A stretch of DNA of 62,621 nt from JBCCSZ01 sp039199225 (GTDB lineage Bacteria > Bacteroidota > Bacteroidia > Chitinophagales > Saprospiraceae): positions 1 through 62,621 of the forward strand of contig JBCCSZ010000003.1 in the NCBI GenBank assembly GCA_039199225.1, given 5' to 3'. A program made the position numbers and the translations under genes. A model generated the notes under the pieces. It did not search any database and was not told the DNA's origin. It saw nothing but the letters and a program-made list of their open reading frames with translations. Shown here piece by piece: positions 7,541 to 17,093 of the stretch. Position 1 is the stretch's first letter. Every line of letters starts with the position of its first letter.

Positions 7541-10252
7541 ATGAGGAATTTCTACTGTTTGCTGTCAGTATTGACAGTATTCTTATTACTTCCATCCTGG
7601 TCTTCCGCTCAGACCTATGTCAACCCAGCGGCAAGCGGAAACAACGATGGAACAAGTTGGGCAGATGCCTACATAGATTTGCAAAACGCCCTCGACAATA
7701 CGACTTCAGGTGAGATTTGGGTAGTTGGTGGAACTTACATTTCTCCAGGTAATAGTCCGGAAAACTCTCGTTTTGTTGTCAGTAACTCTGTTGCTATTTT
7801 GGGTGGTTTCGCAGGTACAGAAACAGACCGTGCAGAGCGCAATCCTGCTATGAACGTCACTACATTGACTGGTGATAAGCAGGGAGACGACACGCCAGGT
7901 TCTTTTGACATGGGCAAAGACGATAATGCTTACCACATTGTTTATGTAGATAGCCTTATCACAGATGGTGTCTTGATCGATGGTTTTACCATCAGCGGTG
8001 CCTTTACCAGCACGGATGATTCAACCCAGGCAACTTACTTCACAGAAGGTGGTGGTCTTTACACTTTCAGCCCTGTCATTGTCAACAACTGTACATTTAC
8101 AGAAAACTTTGCTTTGAATGGTGCAGGTTATTACCTAGATGGTATTGCGACGGCAGGTTCTCAGTTTACAGACTGTACTTTTTCCAACAGTCTCGCTGCT
8201 GAGTCTGGTGCAGCTGGTTTCCTCTTGGGAACGACCAACATTACTTTTACAGGAAATACCATTATGGACAATAGTTCAATCGGTGGTGGAGCGATTACCA
8301 ATGTGGTAGGAGCCAATGTCCTGATTGACAGTACGCTGTTCAGCGGCAACATAACTGCTGAAGGTGTTGGTGGAGCGATTGTCAATTTTGACTGCTCAAC
8401 TGTTATTCGCAATAGTACTTTCGACAAAAACGTTGCAACGACTGGCGATGGTGGTGCGATCTATGCTCAGGCAAATAACTTCAGAGGTGGACCTCTATTG
8501 GGCATTGTCAATAGTACTTTCACAGAAAATGAAGCAACTATGGGACAGGGTGGTGCCATTTATAACGTCCAATCTGACTTTACGGTCATCACTCAATGTG
8601 CTTTCAGTGATAATATTAGTGGAGATCGCGGTGCAGTAGCTATTGTGGACAACGATAGCTCGCTGGTTTCCAATTGTACCTTTACGGATAACCTCGCTGC
8701 CAACGGTGGTGCGATGTACATCTTGTTTACAGATAATTTCTTCCTGGAGTCCAACGTCTTCGATGGCAATGAGGCCAGCAGTTTCGGTGGTGGTGCCATC
8801 CTTAGTTTGTTTGGTAGCCATATTGCAACAGACTGTTCTTTTTCCAATAATGCTGCTCCAGAGAACGGTGGTGCCTGTTACAATGGTTTGGTTTCCTTCA
8901 GACAGTACGTTAACTGTACCTGGTCTGGCAATGAAGCCGCCTTTGGTGGTGGTGTTGCTGATTTAGAAGCGGAAACCAGCTATACCGGATGCCGTTTTGA
9001 GAGCAATATTGCAGGAACTTCCGGTGGCGCCCAGTTGGGAGCTTTTCTCCAAATTACAGATTTTACCGATTGTGTTTTTGATGGCAATGAAGGCCGCTTT
9101 GGTGGCGCAGCTCAAGTGCAAAATGACTCTTCTGAGCTGTATATCACCAATTGTTCGTTCAACGAAAACTCTACAGAATTGGCTTCTGGCGCTTTGAGTT
9201 TATCTGGTGGTGTGAAGGTTGAAATCATTGGAAGTGATTTCACAAGCAATGCTACTGGTGGATTCGGTGGTGCTATTTCTGGTTCTGAAGATTCACTGGA
9301 TTTGGCTGAGTTGACGCTGGATCGCTGCAATTTTACATTGAACAATGCGGTTGGACAGGGTGGAGCCGTCAACCTTGGCAACTTCAGTGCAAATATTACC
9401 AATACCATCTTTGCCTTCAACACAGCTGATTTGGAAGACGATGGAACAGAGCCAACCGGTCGTGGTGGTGCGATTTCAAACAATGCCTCCAAGTATACTC
9501 GTGACGCTGGTGGCATTACAGGTGAGGTAGTTTCCAACCTGGCAGACATCAATTTGATGAACTGCAGTTTTGTAAACAATGATGGAGATTTGGCAGGTAG
9601 TATTTCTCAGTGGGAAGAAAGTGATACGACCAATGGTCGAGCGGTATTGACAATGCAAAATACTTACTTCTTCTACAATCCAGATGATTTCATCGCGCCT
9701 AACTATGCTATTGAGGCGGGTGATCCAGAGGTTATTTCCAATGGTGGAAACCTCAGTTCAGATGATTCTATGGACCCATACCTGACCATGACCTCTGACC
9801 TTACCAGCACAGATCCAATGTTGGTGGACCCAGACAATGAAGATTTCACACCAATGGTGAATAGTCCGCTCATCGATGCAGGAATTGCTGATGGTGCGCC
9901 AGATGTAGACATCTTTGGTCTTGCCAGACCTCAAGGTGATGGCTACGACATTGGAGCTATTGAATTTGACATTACCAGCAGTACAGAAGAAATTGTTAGT
10001 GGCAAAGCTTTGAAGATCAGCCCGAATCCGGTTGCTAATCAAACGCTTTTGTCTTTGGACAATGACTGGAGCGGTGACTTGCAGCTGAATGTGGTCAACT
10101 CTATCGGACAGCTTGTAAAGACCATTAACTTGGAGAAGCCAGCCGGCGCGTTCAACTACGAGCTCAATGCTTCTGACTTGGAAAGAGGTGTCTACCAGCT
10201 GACAATTTCCGACGGAAAGGAAATGATTGTTAAGCCAATCGTGAAGTTGTAA
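7541..10252 (+). CDS. Secreted right-handed beta-helix protein with T9SS sorting tail, copy 1
   Basis: The 903-residue exported protein has a signal peptide (about 24 residues, ending SSAQ), then a start block shared with the next two genes (TYVNPAASGNNDGTSWADAY). About 600 residues of irregular repeats follow, with NCTF/FxxN and GGA(I/L/V) motifs, the pattern of right-handed parallel beta-helix proteins and of chlamydial Pmp repeats. The last 90 residues (from KISPNPVANQ to KPIVKL) form a type A T9SS C-terminal sorting domain, so the mature protein should be exported through the outer membrane and attached to the surface or released. No catalytic motif could be assigned; adhesion or polysaccharide binding/lyase activity are possibilities. 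Start ATG 7541 immediately precedes the signal peptide. Confidence 0.9.
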   Translation: MRNFYCLLSVLTVFLLLPSWSSAQTYVNPAASGNNDGTSWADAYIDLQNALDNTTSGEIWVVGGTYISPGNSPENSRFVVSNSVAILGGFAGTETDRAERNPAMNVTTLTGDKQGDDTPGSFDMGKDDNAYHIVYVDSLITDGVLIDGFTISGAFTSTDDSTQATYFTEGGGLYTFSPVIVNNCTFTENFALNGAGYYLDGIATAGSQFTDCTFSNSLAAESGAAGFLLGTTNITFTGNTIMDNSSIGGGAITNVVGANVLIDSTLFSGNITAEGVGGAIVNFDCSTVIRNSTFDKNVATTGDGGAIYAQANNFRGGPLLGIVNSTFTENEATMGQGGAIYNVQSDFTVITQCAFSDNISGDRGAVAIVDNDSSLVSNCTFTDNLAANGGAMYILFTDNFFLESNVFDGNEASSFGGGAILSLFGSHIATDCSFSNNAAPENGGACYNGLVSFRQYVNCTWSGNEAAFGGGVADLEAETSYTGCRFESNIAGTSGGAQLGAFLQITDFTDCVFDGNEGRFGGAAQVQNDSSELYITNCSFNENSTELASGALSLSGGVKVEIIGSDFTSNATGGFGGAISGSEDSLDLAELTLDRCNFTLNNAVGQGGAVNLGNFSANITNTIFAFNTADLEDDGTEPTGRGGAISNNASKYTRDAGGITGEVVSNLADINLMNCSFVNNDGDLAGSISQWEESDTTNGRAVLTMQNTYFFYNPDDFIAPNYAIEAGDPEVISNGGNLSSDDSMDPYLTMTSDLTSTDPMLVDPDNEDFTPMVNSPLIDAGIADGAPDVDIFGLARPQGDGYDIGAIEFDITSSTEEIVSGKALKISPNPVANQTLLSLDNDWSGDLQLNVVNSIGQLVKTINLEKPAGAFNYELNASDLERGVYQLTISDGKEMIVKPIVKL

Positions 10253-10266
10253 GACCTACTCGGGAA

Positions 10267-10292
10267 AGGCTCTCCAAAGGAGGGCCTTTTTC
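10267..10292 (+). terminator. Intrinsic terminator after beta-helix copy 1
   Basis: A 9-bp stem (AGGCTCTCC with GGAGGGCCT, one G-U) and AAA loop are followed directly by a T run. It shows that the three beta-helix genes are at least partly separate transcription units. Confidence 0.85.
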
Positions 10293-10499
10293 TTGCTGTT
10301 TTCTAAACAGTACGCACACTTAGTCTGATAGCATACATTTTCAATCGTTTGAGGGATATACCCTTTGTTTTTTTCATATATTCTTGTCTTGGATTAATGA
10401 TTTTGTTAACATATTGGTATTTTTACAACTCCATCGCTAAAAACTATGGCCAATGGCCTCGCTTAAACCTTATTATTTAACTTTAATTCTTTAGGGATT

Positions 10500-12920
10500 A
10501 TGAACAGAATTTTACGGAAAAATTTGATCCTTCTTTTCTCCCTTCTGATCGTACCGATGTTCATGCAAGCACAGACTTATGTCAAGTCTGATGCAGCTGG
10601 TAATAATGATGGTACTTCTTGGGAAAATGCCTACACCGATCTTCAACAAGCTATTGACAGTACTGCCGAAGGTGGCGACATTTGGATTGCCGCTGGTACA
10701 TACAAACCTACTGCTGATGCAACGGATTCGATTGCTACTTTTGCTATTGGTAAGGCGGTCAACCTTCTTGGAGGTTTTGCCGGAACTGAAACAATGGCTA
10801 GCGAAAGAGATCCGAGCAACAACAAATCCATCTTATCTGGTGATATCGCCGGAGATGATGTCATGGACGATTTTGTGAACAATAAAGGAGATAATGTCCT
10901 ACACGTCGTTTATGTAGACAGTATGATTACAGGAATAGTTTCTTTTGACGGTCTCGATGTCATTGGAGGTAACACGACAGACGATAACACACTTGATATT
11001 TACTTTACTGCTGGTGGTGGTATCTTCACTTACAGTACTGTTTCCATCAACAACTGTGCGTTCTACAACAACTTTGGTAGAGCTGGAGGAAGTATTTACG
11101 GTTCTCTTCCACCAAGTGGCAACGGTGGTGCAGGTGGATCAAGATTTGTTGGGAGTACTTTCCGCAACAATAGCGCTACCAGCCAGAGTGCAGGTCTTTT
11201 CGTCAGCAATGTCTCGGATATTATGGTAGACAATTGTACTTTCACTGCCAACAGTACAGCACGTGGTTCTTTCTACCCACTGTTTTGTGATGATGTAAGA
11301 CTGATTAACAGTAATTTCATTGAGAATGTCAACTTGACAGGTACGACAGCTGGTTTGTTTGCATGGAACAATACGAACTTCACTGTCCGCAATTGTAACT
11401 TTGTTGAGAATGAAGCCCAGTGGGGTGCCGGTATGTTTATCTCCGGAAATACAACCAATGGCAATACCTTGACAATGGACAGCTGTAACTTTGATGGAAA
11501 CATCGCTGTAAACGGTGGTGGTGCCTTCTACTTATTTGCCAGTATTTTTGAAATCAACAATACAACATTTACTGCCAACGAATGCGACTTTGCTGCAACT
11601 GGTTTCCACGATGGTGACCTTGGTGTAATGAACAATTGTACTTGGACGGGTAACACTTCTGCTCGTGGTGGTGCAACTGATTTGGTCGGTTTCCTTTCTG
11701 ACGTTACCTACAACGATTGCCTCATGGAGGAAAACGAAGGAGGCTGGGGTGCTGGTCTATTCATGCAAAATGACCTGACACGCGTATCTGTGAACCGTTG
11801 CTCTTTCATTAAAAACTCTACTACGAGCGGTGGTGGTGGTGGACTGTACGCCTTAGGCGGAAGTATTGCCGATGTCAAGGATTGTATCTTTGAATCGAAT
11901 GCTGCTTCGACTGTTGGTGGTGCAATCAATGCCATTGAAGATTCTATCAATACCAATGTTGTTACAGTTGAAAATACAACCTTTACACTCAACAGTGCTG
12001 GTGGCCAAGGTGGTGCTATCAACACAGGTAACACAGAATTGATTGTTAAGAACAGTGTGTTCTTCCAAAACTTTGCCGACGACGATGGAAACATGCCTAC
12101 AGGCCGTGGTGGTGCGATTTCAAATAATGCTTCTTCTTATTTGAATGCCACTGATCCTGCTGCTGGTTTCTCTGAGTCTGATACGGCTAGAATGACATTG
12201 ATCAATAACACTTTCATCGAAAACGATGGTACCTTGGCCGGAGACATCTCCCAGTGGGAGTATCAGGACGATACCCTAAAAGCCAATGCCGTCATGATTT
12301 TGCAGAACAACATCTTCTACAAGTCAGACGATGTCATTGCGCCTAACTACGCCATCGAGGCTGGTTCGCCAGTCGTCATTTCCAGAGGTGGTAACCTGAA
12401 TTTCACAGAATTCTTCAGTGGCACAGAGGCAGACACTTCCCTCAACCAGTATTTGACCGATGCTAAGGATTTGATCAGTACGGATCCGATGATGGTCGAT
12501 CCTTTCGGTGAAGATTTCCACCTGATGGCTGGTAGCCCTTGTATTGATGCAGGTGTTGCTGGTCCGGATGTTCTCGATGTAGACATCGACGGTGACGCAA
12601 GAGATAGTTTGCCAGATATTGGAGCAGATGAATTTATTTTGGTTGTTTCTACTCAGGAATTGGTAGACAACAGCGTACTTCAATTGACTCCAAATCCGGC
12701 TCATGCTTTTACACAATTGACGTTGGATAATGATTGGACAGGTGACGTTCGCATTCTGGTGGTTAGTACTTCCGGAAAGACGCTCAAGAGCCTCCAATTG
12801 GAAAAACCAAGAGGTATCTGGAATTACGATCTGGATGTATCCGACCTGGCAGCAGGTTTGTACCAGATTGCTATTTCCGATGGCCGATCTGTAGTTGTTA
12901 AATCACTGGTTAAGCAGTAA
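10500..12920 (+). CDS. Secreted right-handed beta-helix protein with T9SS sorting tail, copy 2
   Basis: This 806-residue paralogue of the flanking genes has a signal peptide (to about residue 25, MFMQAQ), the shared opening TYVKSDAAGNNDGTSWENAY, and FxxN/GGA beta-helix repeats. It carries a block common to the family before the tail (IAPNYAIEAGSPVVISRGGN, also seen in copy 3) and a T9SS type A tail starting near LTPNPAHAF. It is closer to copy 3 than to copy 1 over the C-terminal third, for example the shared segment SQWEYQDDTLKANA. It likely sits on the cell surface. The ATG at 10500 is directly followed by the hydrophobic signal. No enzymatic residues were recognised. Confidence 0.9.
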   Translation: MNRILRKNLILLFSLLIVPMFMQAQTYVKSDAAGNNDGTSWENAYTDLQQAIDSTAEGGDIWIAAGTYKPTADATDSIATFAIGKAVNLLGGFAGTETMASERDPSNNKSILSGDIAGDDVMDDFVNNKGDNVLHVVYVDSMITGIVSFDGLDVIGGNTTDDNTLDIYFTAGGGIFTYSTVSINNCAFYNNFGRAGGSIYGSLPPSGNGGAGGSRFVGSTFRNNSATSQSAGLFVSNVSDIMVDNCTFTANSTARGSFYPLFCDDVRLINSNFIENVNLTGTTAGLFAWNNTNFTVRNCNFVENEAQWGAGMFISGNTTNGNTLTMDSCNFDGNIAVNGGGAFYLFASIFEINNTTFTANECDFAATGFHDGDLGVMNNCTWTGNTSARGGATDLVGFLSDVTYNDCLMEENEGGWGAGLFMQNDLTRVSVNRCSFIKNSTTSGGGGGLYALGGSIADVKDCIFESNAASTVGGAINAIEDSINTNVVTVENTTFTLNSAGGQGGAINTGNTELIVKNSVFFQNFADDDGNMPTGRGGAISNNASSYLNATDPAAGFSESDTARMTLINNTFIENDGTLAGDISQWEYQDDTLKANAVMILQNNIFYKSDDVIAPNYAIEAGSPVVISRGGNLNFTEFFSGTEADTSLNQYLTDAKDLISTDPMMVDPFGEDFHLMAGSPCIDAGVAGPDVLDVDIDGDARDSLPDIGADEFILVVSTQELVDNSVLQLTPNPAHAFTQLTLDNDWTGDVRILVVSTSGKTLKSLQLEKPRGIWNYDLDVSDLAAGLYQIAISDGRSVVVKSLVKQ

Positions 12921-12939
12921 TCAGTTGGTTTAATTAGTA

Positions 12940-12990
12940 CTGAAAATCGACAGTTTGATGCTATATATCGTGTCATCTGTCGATTTTCGG
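12940..12990 (+). terminator. Long hairpin after beta-helix copy 2
   Basis: A 14-bp stem (CTGAAAATCGACAG with CTGTCGATTTTCGG, one G-U) encloses a 23-base loop, 20 bases past the stop codon. There is no clean T run behind it, so it may terminate weakly or protect the mRNA 3' end. Confidence 0.5.
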
Positions 12991-13219
12991 TATAATTTGT
13001 ATTCAATCTATTGACCGATCAGCCGATATAAAGTATCTTTCAGTCGGAAATCTTAAAAAAAGGATTCTGGCGTTTTACTTTGCCCTCCTTTAACTGGATT
13101 TTCCAGTAAGCATATACCATTTTCCAGCCCATCAAATGTTCCCTTTTTAGGTTGACTTGCCATTCCCTGCATGGCAAACAAAAGGACTTTATTATCTCAC
13201 TAATAATATTTTTTTTGTT

Positions 13220-15649
13220 ATGAAAAAATTCTACGTTTCAAAGCTTTGGGTCTGTTTATTGGCTCTCATGGCTGTTCCCTTTTTGGGGCAGGCGCAGTTC
13301 TACGTCAAGTCCGATGCGACGGGAGCTGGAGATGGTTCTTCTTGGACAGATGCCTACACAGATTTGCAAACAGCTCTTGATTCTGTTCCTCAAGCAACCG
13401 GCCCTGGAGACATTCCAGATGTATGGGTAGCGGCAGGTATCTATAAGCCAACCACGGATGCAGCGGATTCCAGTGCTGTTTTCTTTATGTCTAAACCAGT
13501 AAATATTTACGGTGGTTTTGCCGGTACAGAAAGCATGTTGAGTGAACGCGATTTGGCCAATAACGTAACCAATTTCAGTGGTGATGTTAATGGCGACGAT
13601 GTTCAGGATGATTTTATATCCAACAAGAGCGATAATGTTGTACGTGTCCTCTGGATTGACTCTCTGGTTACCGAAAGAGTCACCTTAGATGGGATCACGA
13701 TTTCAGGTGGACATGCTTCCAACGATCCAGATGTGGAATTCACATTGAGAACAGGGGCCGGAGTCTACTCTTGGGCGCCCGTCAATGTCGACAATTGCCT
13801 CTTCACAGGAAACTACGCCCGCCGTGCCGGAGGTATGTACCTCTCCAATCGGACTGTTGGCAGCCGCGTAGCCAATACGAATTTCAACAACAATGGTGGA
13901 GGTTGGAGGAGTGCTGGTATTTATGCTGCTGGCTCTAACGACTTGGAGGTTATCAATTGCAACTTTGTAGAAAATCAAGGGGTTCGTGGATCGCTGTATT
14001 TCTTGCGTTGCAACAATTCAAGAGTCGAAAATTGCAACTTCATCGACAACGTAAACATCACTACCTTCGCAGGAGCCTACTACAACTGGAACAGCATCGG
14101 TACAGAAATGATCAACTGTACTTTCAGTGGCAACGAAGCTGTTAACGGTGGTTGTATGTACATCGACGGTCGCGAAACGACCGAAAACGTGCAGGTGTTT
14201 AGAAACTGTACTTTTGAAGACAATGCAGCTTCCAACTCTGCTGGTACCATCTATTCTGTAGGTGCCGTTGTATCTGCTTTCGATACAGAATTCAACAACA
14301 ACGAAGGTGCTGCTTTCGTCGGAAATGCTCGCTTTACAACAGGTGGGTCTGCCGAAATCGACAACTGTACTTTCAATGGCAACAGCTGTGCCAGCGGTGG
14401 TGCGGCCCTCGGTATACTGTTTGGTGCTCAGGCAAGAGTTACCAATTCGACTTTTGACGGCAATGAAGCTGGCTGGGGTGGTGCAGCTTTTGTACAGAGT
14501 GATTCCACTTTGTTTTTTGCAGACTCTTGCACTTTCCTGAAAAATACAGGTAACGACATTGGTGGTGGTGCCATCTTCTTTACCCAAGGTGTTATCGGTG
14601 AAATCAACAACTCAATTTTTGAATCCAATGCTGCCTCTGATGGACCTGGTGGTGCTATTTACATCACAGAAGATTCACTGGATTTTCTGACTTTGGATAT
14701 TAACAATTGCAGCTTTACGCTGAACTCTGCGGTTGGTCAAGGGGGTGTTTTCAACGTCGCCAATGGTGATTTGACCGTAACCAATTCCATCTTCTTTTCC
14801 AATATTGCCGATGAAGACGACAATACGCTGACAGGGCGCGGTGGTGTCCTTTCCAATAATGCCTCTACTTACTTGAACTCCAATAGCCCGGAGCAAGGCA
14901 AGTCTGTCTCGGATACATCGAGGGTAACGATGATTAACAATACCTTCGTTGAAAATGATGGTACCCTTGCCGGAAGTATTGCACAGTGGGAATATCAGGA
15001 CGATACCCTTAAGGCCAATGCCTACTTGACGCTTCAGAATAACATCTTCTTCTATTCTTCCGACATCATCGCACCTCACTATGCCATCGAGGCTGGAGCG
15101 CCCGTGGTGATCAGCCGGGGTGGTAACCTCACCTTTGCACAGGACGATGATATGATGGATGTTGACAACTCTTTGGATACGTACTTGACACAGTCCTCAG
15201 ACCAACTCAATACAGATCCTATGATGGAGGATCCACTGGGTGAACTTTATGCGCCAATGGAAGGTAGCCCGCTCATCGATGCAGGTGTTGCCGATGGTGC
15301 ACCGACGACCGACATCAATGGCCTCTTGCGCGATGACATGCCAGACATTGGAGCCATCGAATTCGATCAGACCGTTTCTACCAAGGATCTTATTGACAAT
15401 AGCGCTTTGACCATCGCACCGAATCCAACTTCTGGTTTGACTACCTTGACGTTGAACAATGCATGGAGTGGCGACCTCCAATTGTTTGTTGTCGACGCAG
15501 TTGGTAAAGCCGTAAAGGTTCAAGTAATTCAGAAAGTAAACGGCTTGGAGACCTTTGATCTCGACCTGAGCGCACTGCCACAGGGTGCTTACCAGATCAT
15601 TATTTCAACAGCTAAGGAAGCTGTCGTTAAGTCTATGATCAAGTTGTAA
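13220..15649 (+). CDS. Secreted right-handed beta-helix protein with T9SS sorting tail, copy 3
   Basis: The 809-residue third paralogue has a signal peptide (MKKFYVSKL... ending GQAQ) and the family opening FYVKSDATGAGDGSSWTDAY. Beta-helix repeats with NCTF and GGA motifs follow, and the T9SS tail runs from about IAPNPTSGL to SMIKL. The frame can be extended upstream to a TTG at 13157, but the extra 21 residues precede a perfect signal peptide and are rejected. It converges on argH with about 80 bases between the stops. A short GCCAGGG/CCTTGGC inverted repeat lies just past the stop but has no T run. Confidence 0.9.
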   Translation: MKKFYVSKLWVCLLALMAVPFLGQAQFYVKSDATGAGDGSSWTDAYTDLQTALDSVPQATGPGDIPDVWVAAGIYKPTTDAADSSAVFFMSKPVNIYGGFAGTESMLSERDLANNVTNFSGDVNGDDVQDDFISNKSDNVVRVLWIDSLVTERVTLDGITISGGHASNDPDVEFTLRTGAGVYSWAPVNVDNCLFTGNYARRAGGMYLSNRTVGSRVANTNFNNNGGGWRSAGIYAAGSNDLEVINCNFVENQGVRGSLYFLRCNNSRVENCNFIDNVNITTFAGAYYNWNSIGTEMINCTFSGNEAVNGGCMYIDGRETTENVQVFRNCTFEDNAASNSAGTIYSVGAVVSAFDTEFNNNEGAAFVGNARFTTGGSAEIDNCTFNGNSCASGGAALGILFGAQARVTNSTFDGNEAGWGGAAFVQSDSTLFFADSCTFLKNTGNDIGGGAIFFTQGVIGEINNSIFESNAASDGPGGAIYITEDSLDFLTLDINNCSFTLNSAVGQGGVFNVANGDLTVTNSIFFSNIADEDDNTLTGRGGVLSNNASTYLNSNSPEQGKSVSDTSRVTMINNTFVENDGTLAGSIAQWEYQDDTLKANAYLTLQNNIFFYSSDIIAPHYAIEAGAPVVISRGGNLTFAQDDDMMDVDNSLDTYLTQSSDQLNTDPMMEDPLGELYAPMEGSPLIDAGVADGAPTTDINGLLRDDMPDIGAIEFDQTVSTKDLIDNSALTIAPNPTSGLTTLTLNNAWSGDLQLFVVDAVGKAVKVQVIQKVNGLETFDLDLSALPQGAYQIIISTAKEAVVKSMIKL

Positions 15650-15732
15650 AAATATCATAAGCCAGGGTGCCTTGGCACTCAGCTGATAAGCAAAGGCGCG
15701 TGTCTTCTTTAACGGAAGGCATGCGTTTTTGT

Positions 15733-17082
15733 TTATGGTCTTGTCAGCAATGCTTGCAGGCGAGTCTTCACCTTCTCAAAACCAAAGTGCTTGATGAGTT
15801 GCGTCATTTTGGCCTGTATTTTATCGTTGCACAAATTTCCAATGCTGCCTTCGTGGCTGTGATTGATGTGGCCATTGTATTGAAAGCGACCTTCCTCGAT
15901 TGCCTGGCCAATTTGCTGGTAAGCAGCCCGGAAGGGCGTTCCTTTCAGTACTTCCTCATTGACGGCCTCCACGGTGAATAAATATTGATATTTGGGGTCG
16001 TCTAAAAGCCTTTCGTTTATCTGTATTTCCTTGATAGCCATGGTGGCGATTCTCAGGCAATCTTTCAAATGTTGGAGTGCTGGAAATAAGTTTTCTTTGA
16101 GTAGCTGGAAGTCCCGATGATAACCGTTCGTGAGGTTGCTGGTCAGGAGAAGGATTTCGTTGGGCAGAGCCTGTAATTGATTGCAGCGAGCGCGGATCAA
16201 TTCGAAGACATCCGGATTTTTCTTGTGGGGCATGATGCTCGACCCTGTAGTGAAGGCTTTGGGTAGGGATAAGAAGTTGTAATTTTGATTGCTATATAGA
16301 CAAATGTCCATCGATAGTTTGCCAAGGGTGCTGGCCAGGCTGGCAATGGCAAAGCTGATTGCGAGTTCGCTTTTACCACGTCCCATTTGTGCGTTGATGA
16401 CGTTGTAGCTGAGCTGCTCAAAACCCAGTAGGTCGCTGGTCATTTGGCGGTCGAGTGGAAAGGAATTGCCATAGCCAGCGGCGCTCCCGAGTGGATTTTG
16501 GTTGATGATGTTCCAGGCGGATAGCCCCATTTGCAGGTCGTCTGTCAGGGCCTCGGCATAAGCTCCGAACCATAGGCCAAAGGAAGAGACCATGGCTACC
16601 TGCATATGTGTATATCCTGGCATTAAGACATCCTTGTGTTGCTCGCTTCGTTGCAGGAGGGTGTCGAACAAACCGCTGGTTGCCTCGACAATGGCTTCTA
16701 TCTCGGCGCGAAAAAATAGACGCAAATCCACTAGCACCTGGTCGTTGCGCGAGCGGCCGCTATGTACCTTTTTGCCGATGTCGCCCAGTTGCCGTGTGAG
16801 CTGTAGTTCCACCTGCGAGTGTACATCTTCTATGCCTTCTTCGATCTCGAAGGTCCCGTCCAGTACACTTTGGTGAATGGTCGACAGTGCGGTATCCAGT
16901 TGTTGTCTTTCGGTGGCTTCTAGCAGTCCGATTTTTTCCAGCATGCGAATGTGCGCCAACGTTCCCAAGATGTCATACTGTGCCAATTGCAAATCCAATT
17001 CTCTGTCTTTACCAATAGTGAAGGCTTCTATTTTTTGCAGTAGGGTATCTTCTGCAGCTGCTGATTTTTGCCAGAGTTTCAT
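15733..17082 (-). CDS. argH: Argininosuccinate lyase
   Basis: The last step of arginine synthesis cleaves argininosuccinate to arginine and fumarate in the cytoplasm. The 449 residues carry the fumarase/aspartase superfamily signature GSSIMPHKKNPD with the flexible catalytic loop, the HSGRSRNDQV region and the HTHMQ-like segment YTHMQVAM. It is the last gene of the arginine operon, starting 11 bases after the argE stop. Start ATG at 17082 gives MKLWQKS, the usual ArgH opening. Confidence 0.96.
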   Translation of the reverse strand: MKLWQKSAAAEDTLLQKIEAFTIGKDRELDLQLAQYDILGTLAHIRMLEKIGLLEATERQQLDTALSTIHQSVLDGTFEIEEGIEDVHSQVELQLTRQLGDIGKKVHSGRSRNDQVLVDLRLFFRAEIEAIVEATSGLFDTLLQRSEQHKDVLMPGYTHMQVAMVSSFGLWFGAYAEALTDDLQMGLSAWNIINQNPLGSAAGYGNSFPLDRQMTSDLLGFEQLSYNVINAQMGRGKSELAISFAIASLASTLGKLSMDICLYSNQNYNFLSLPKAFTTGSSIMPHKKNPDVFELIRARCNQLQALPNEILLLTSNLTNGYHRDFQLLKENLFPALQHLKDCLRIATMAIKEIQINERLLDDPKYQYLFTVEAVNEEVLKGTPFRAAYQQIGQAIEEGRFQYNGHINHSHEGSIGNLCNDKIQAKMTQLIKHFGFEKVKTRLQALLTRP

Positions 17083-17093
17083 ATTTCGTGCTT

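Noticed and set aside
7541..15649. Possible DNA-level repeat array or CRISPR in the beta-helix genes
   Set aside because: The repetition follows protein repeats in open reading frames and is imperfect at DNA level.
15660..15690. GCCAGGG/CCTTGGC inverted repeat as terminator between beta-helix copy 3 and argH
   Set aside because: Loop would be two bases and no T run follows on either strand.
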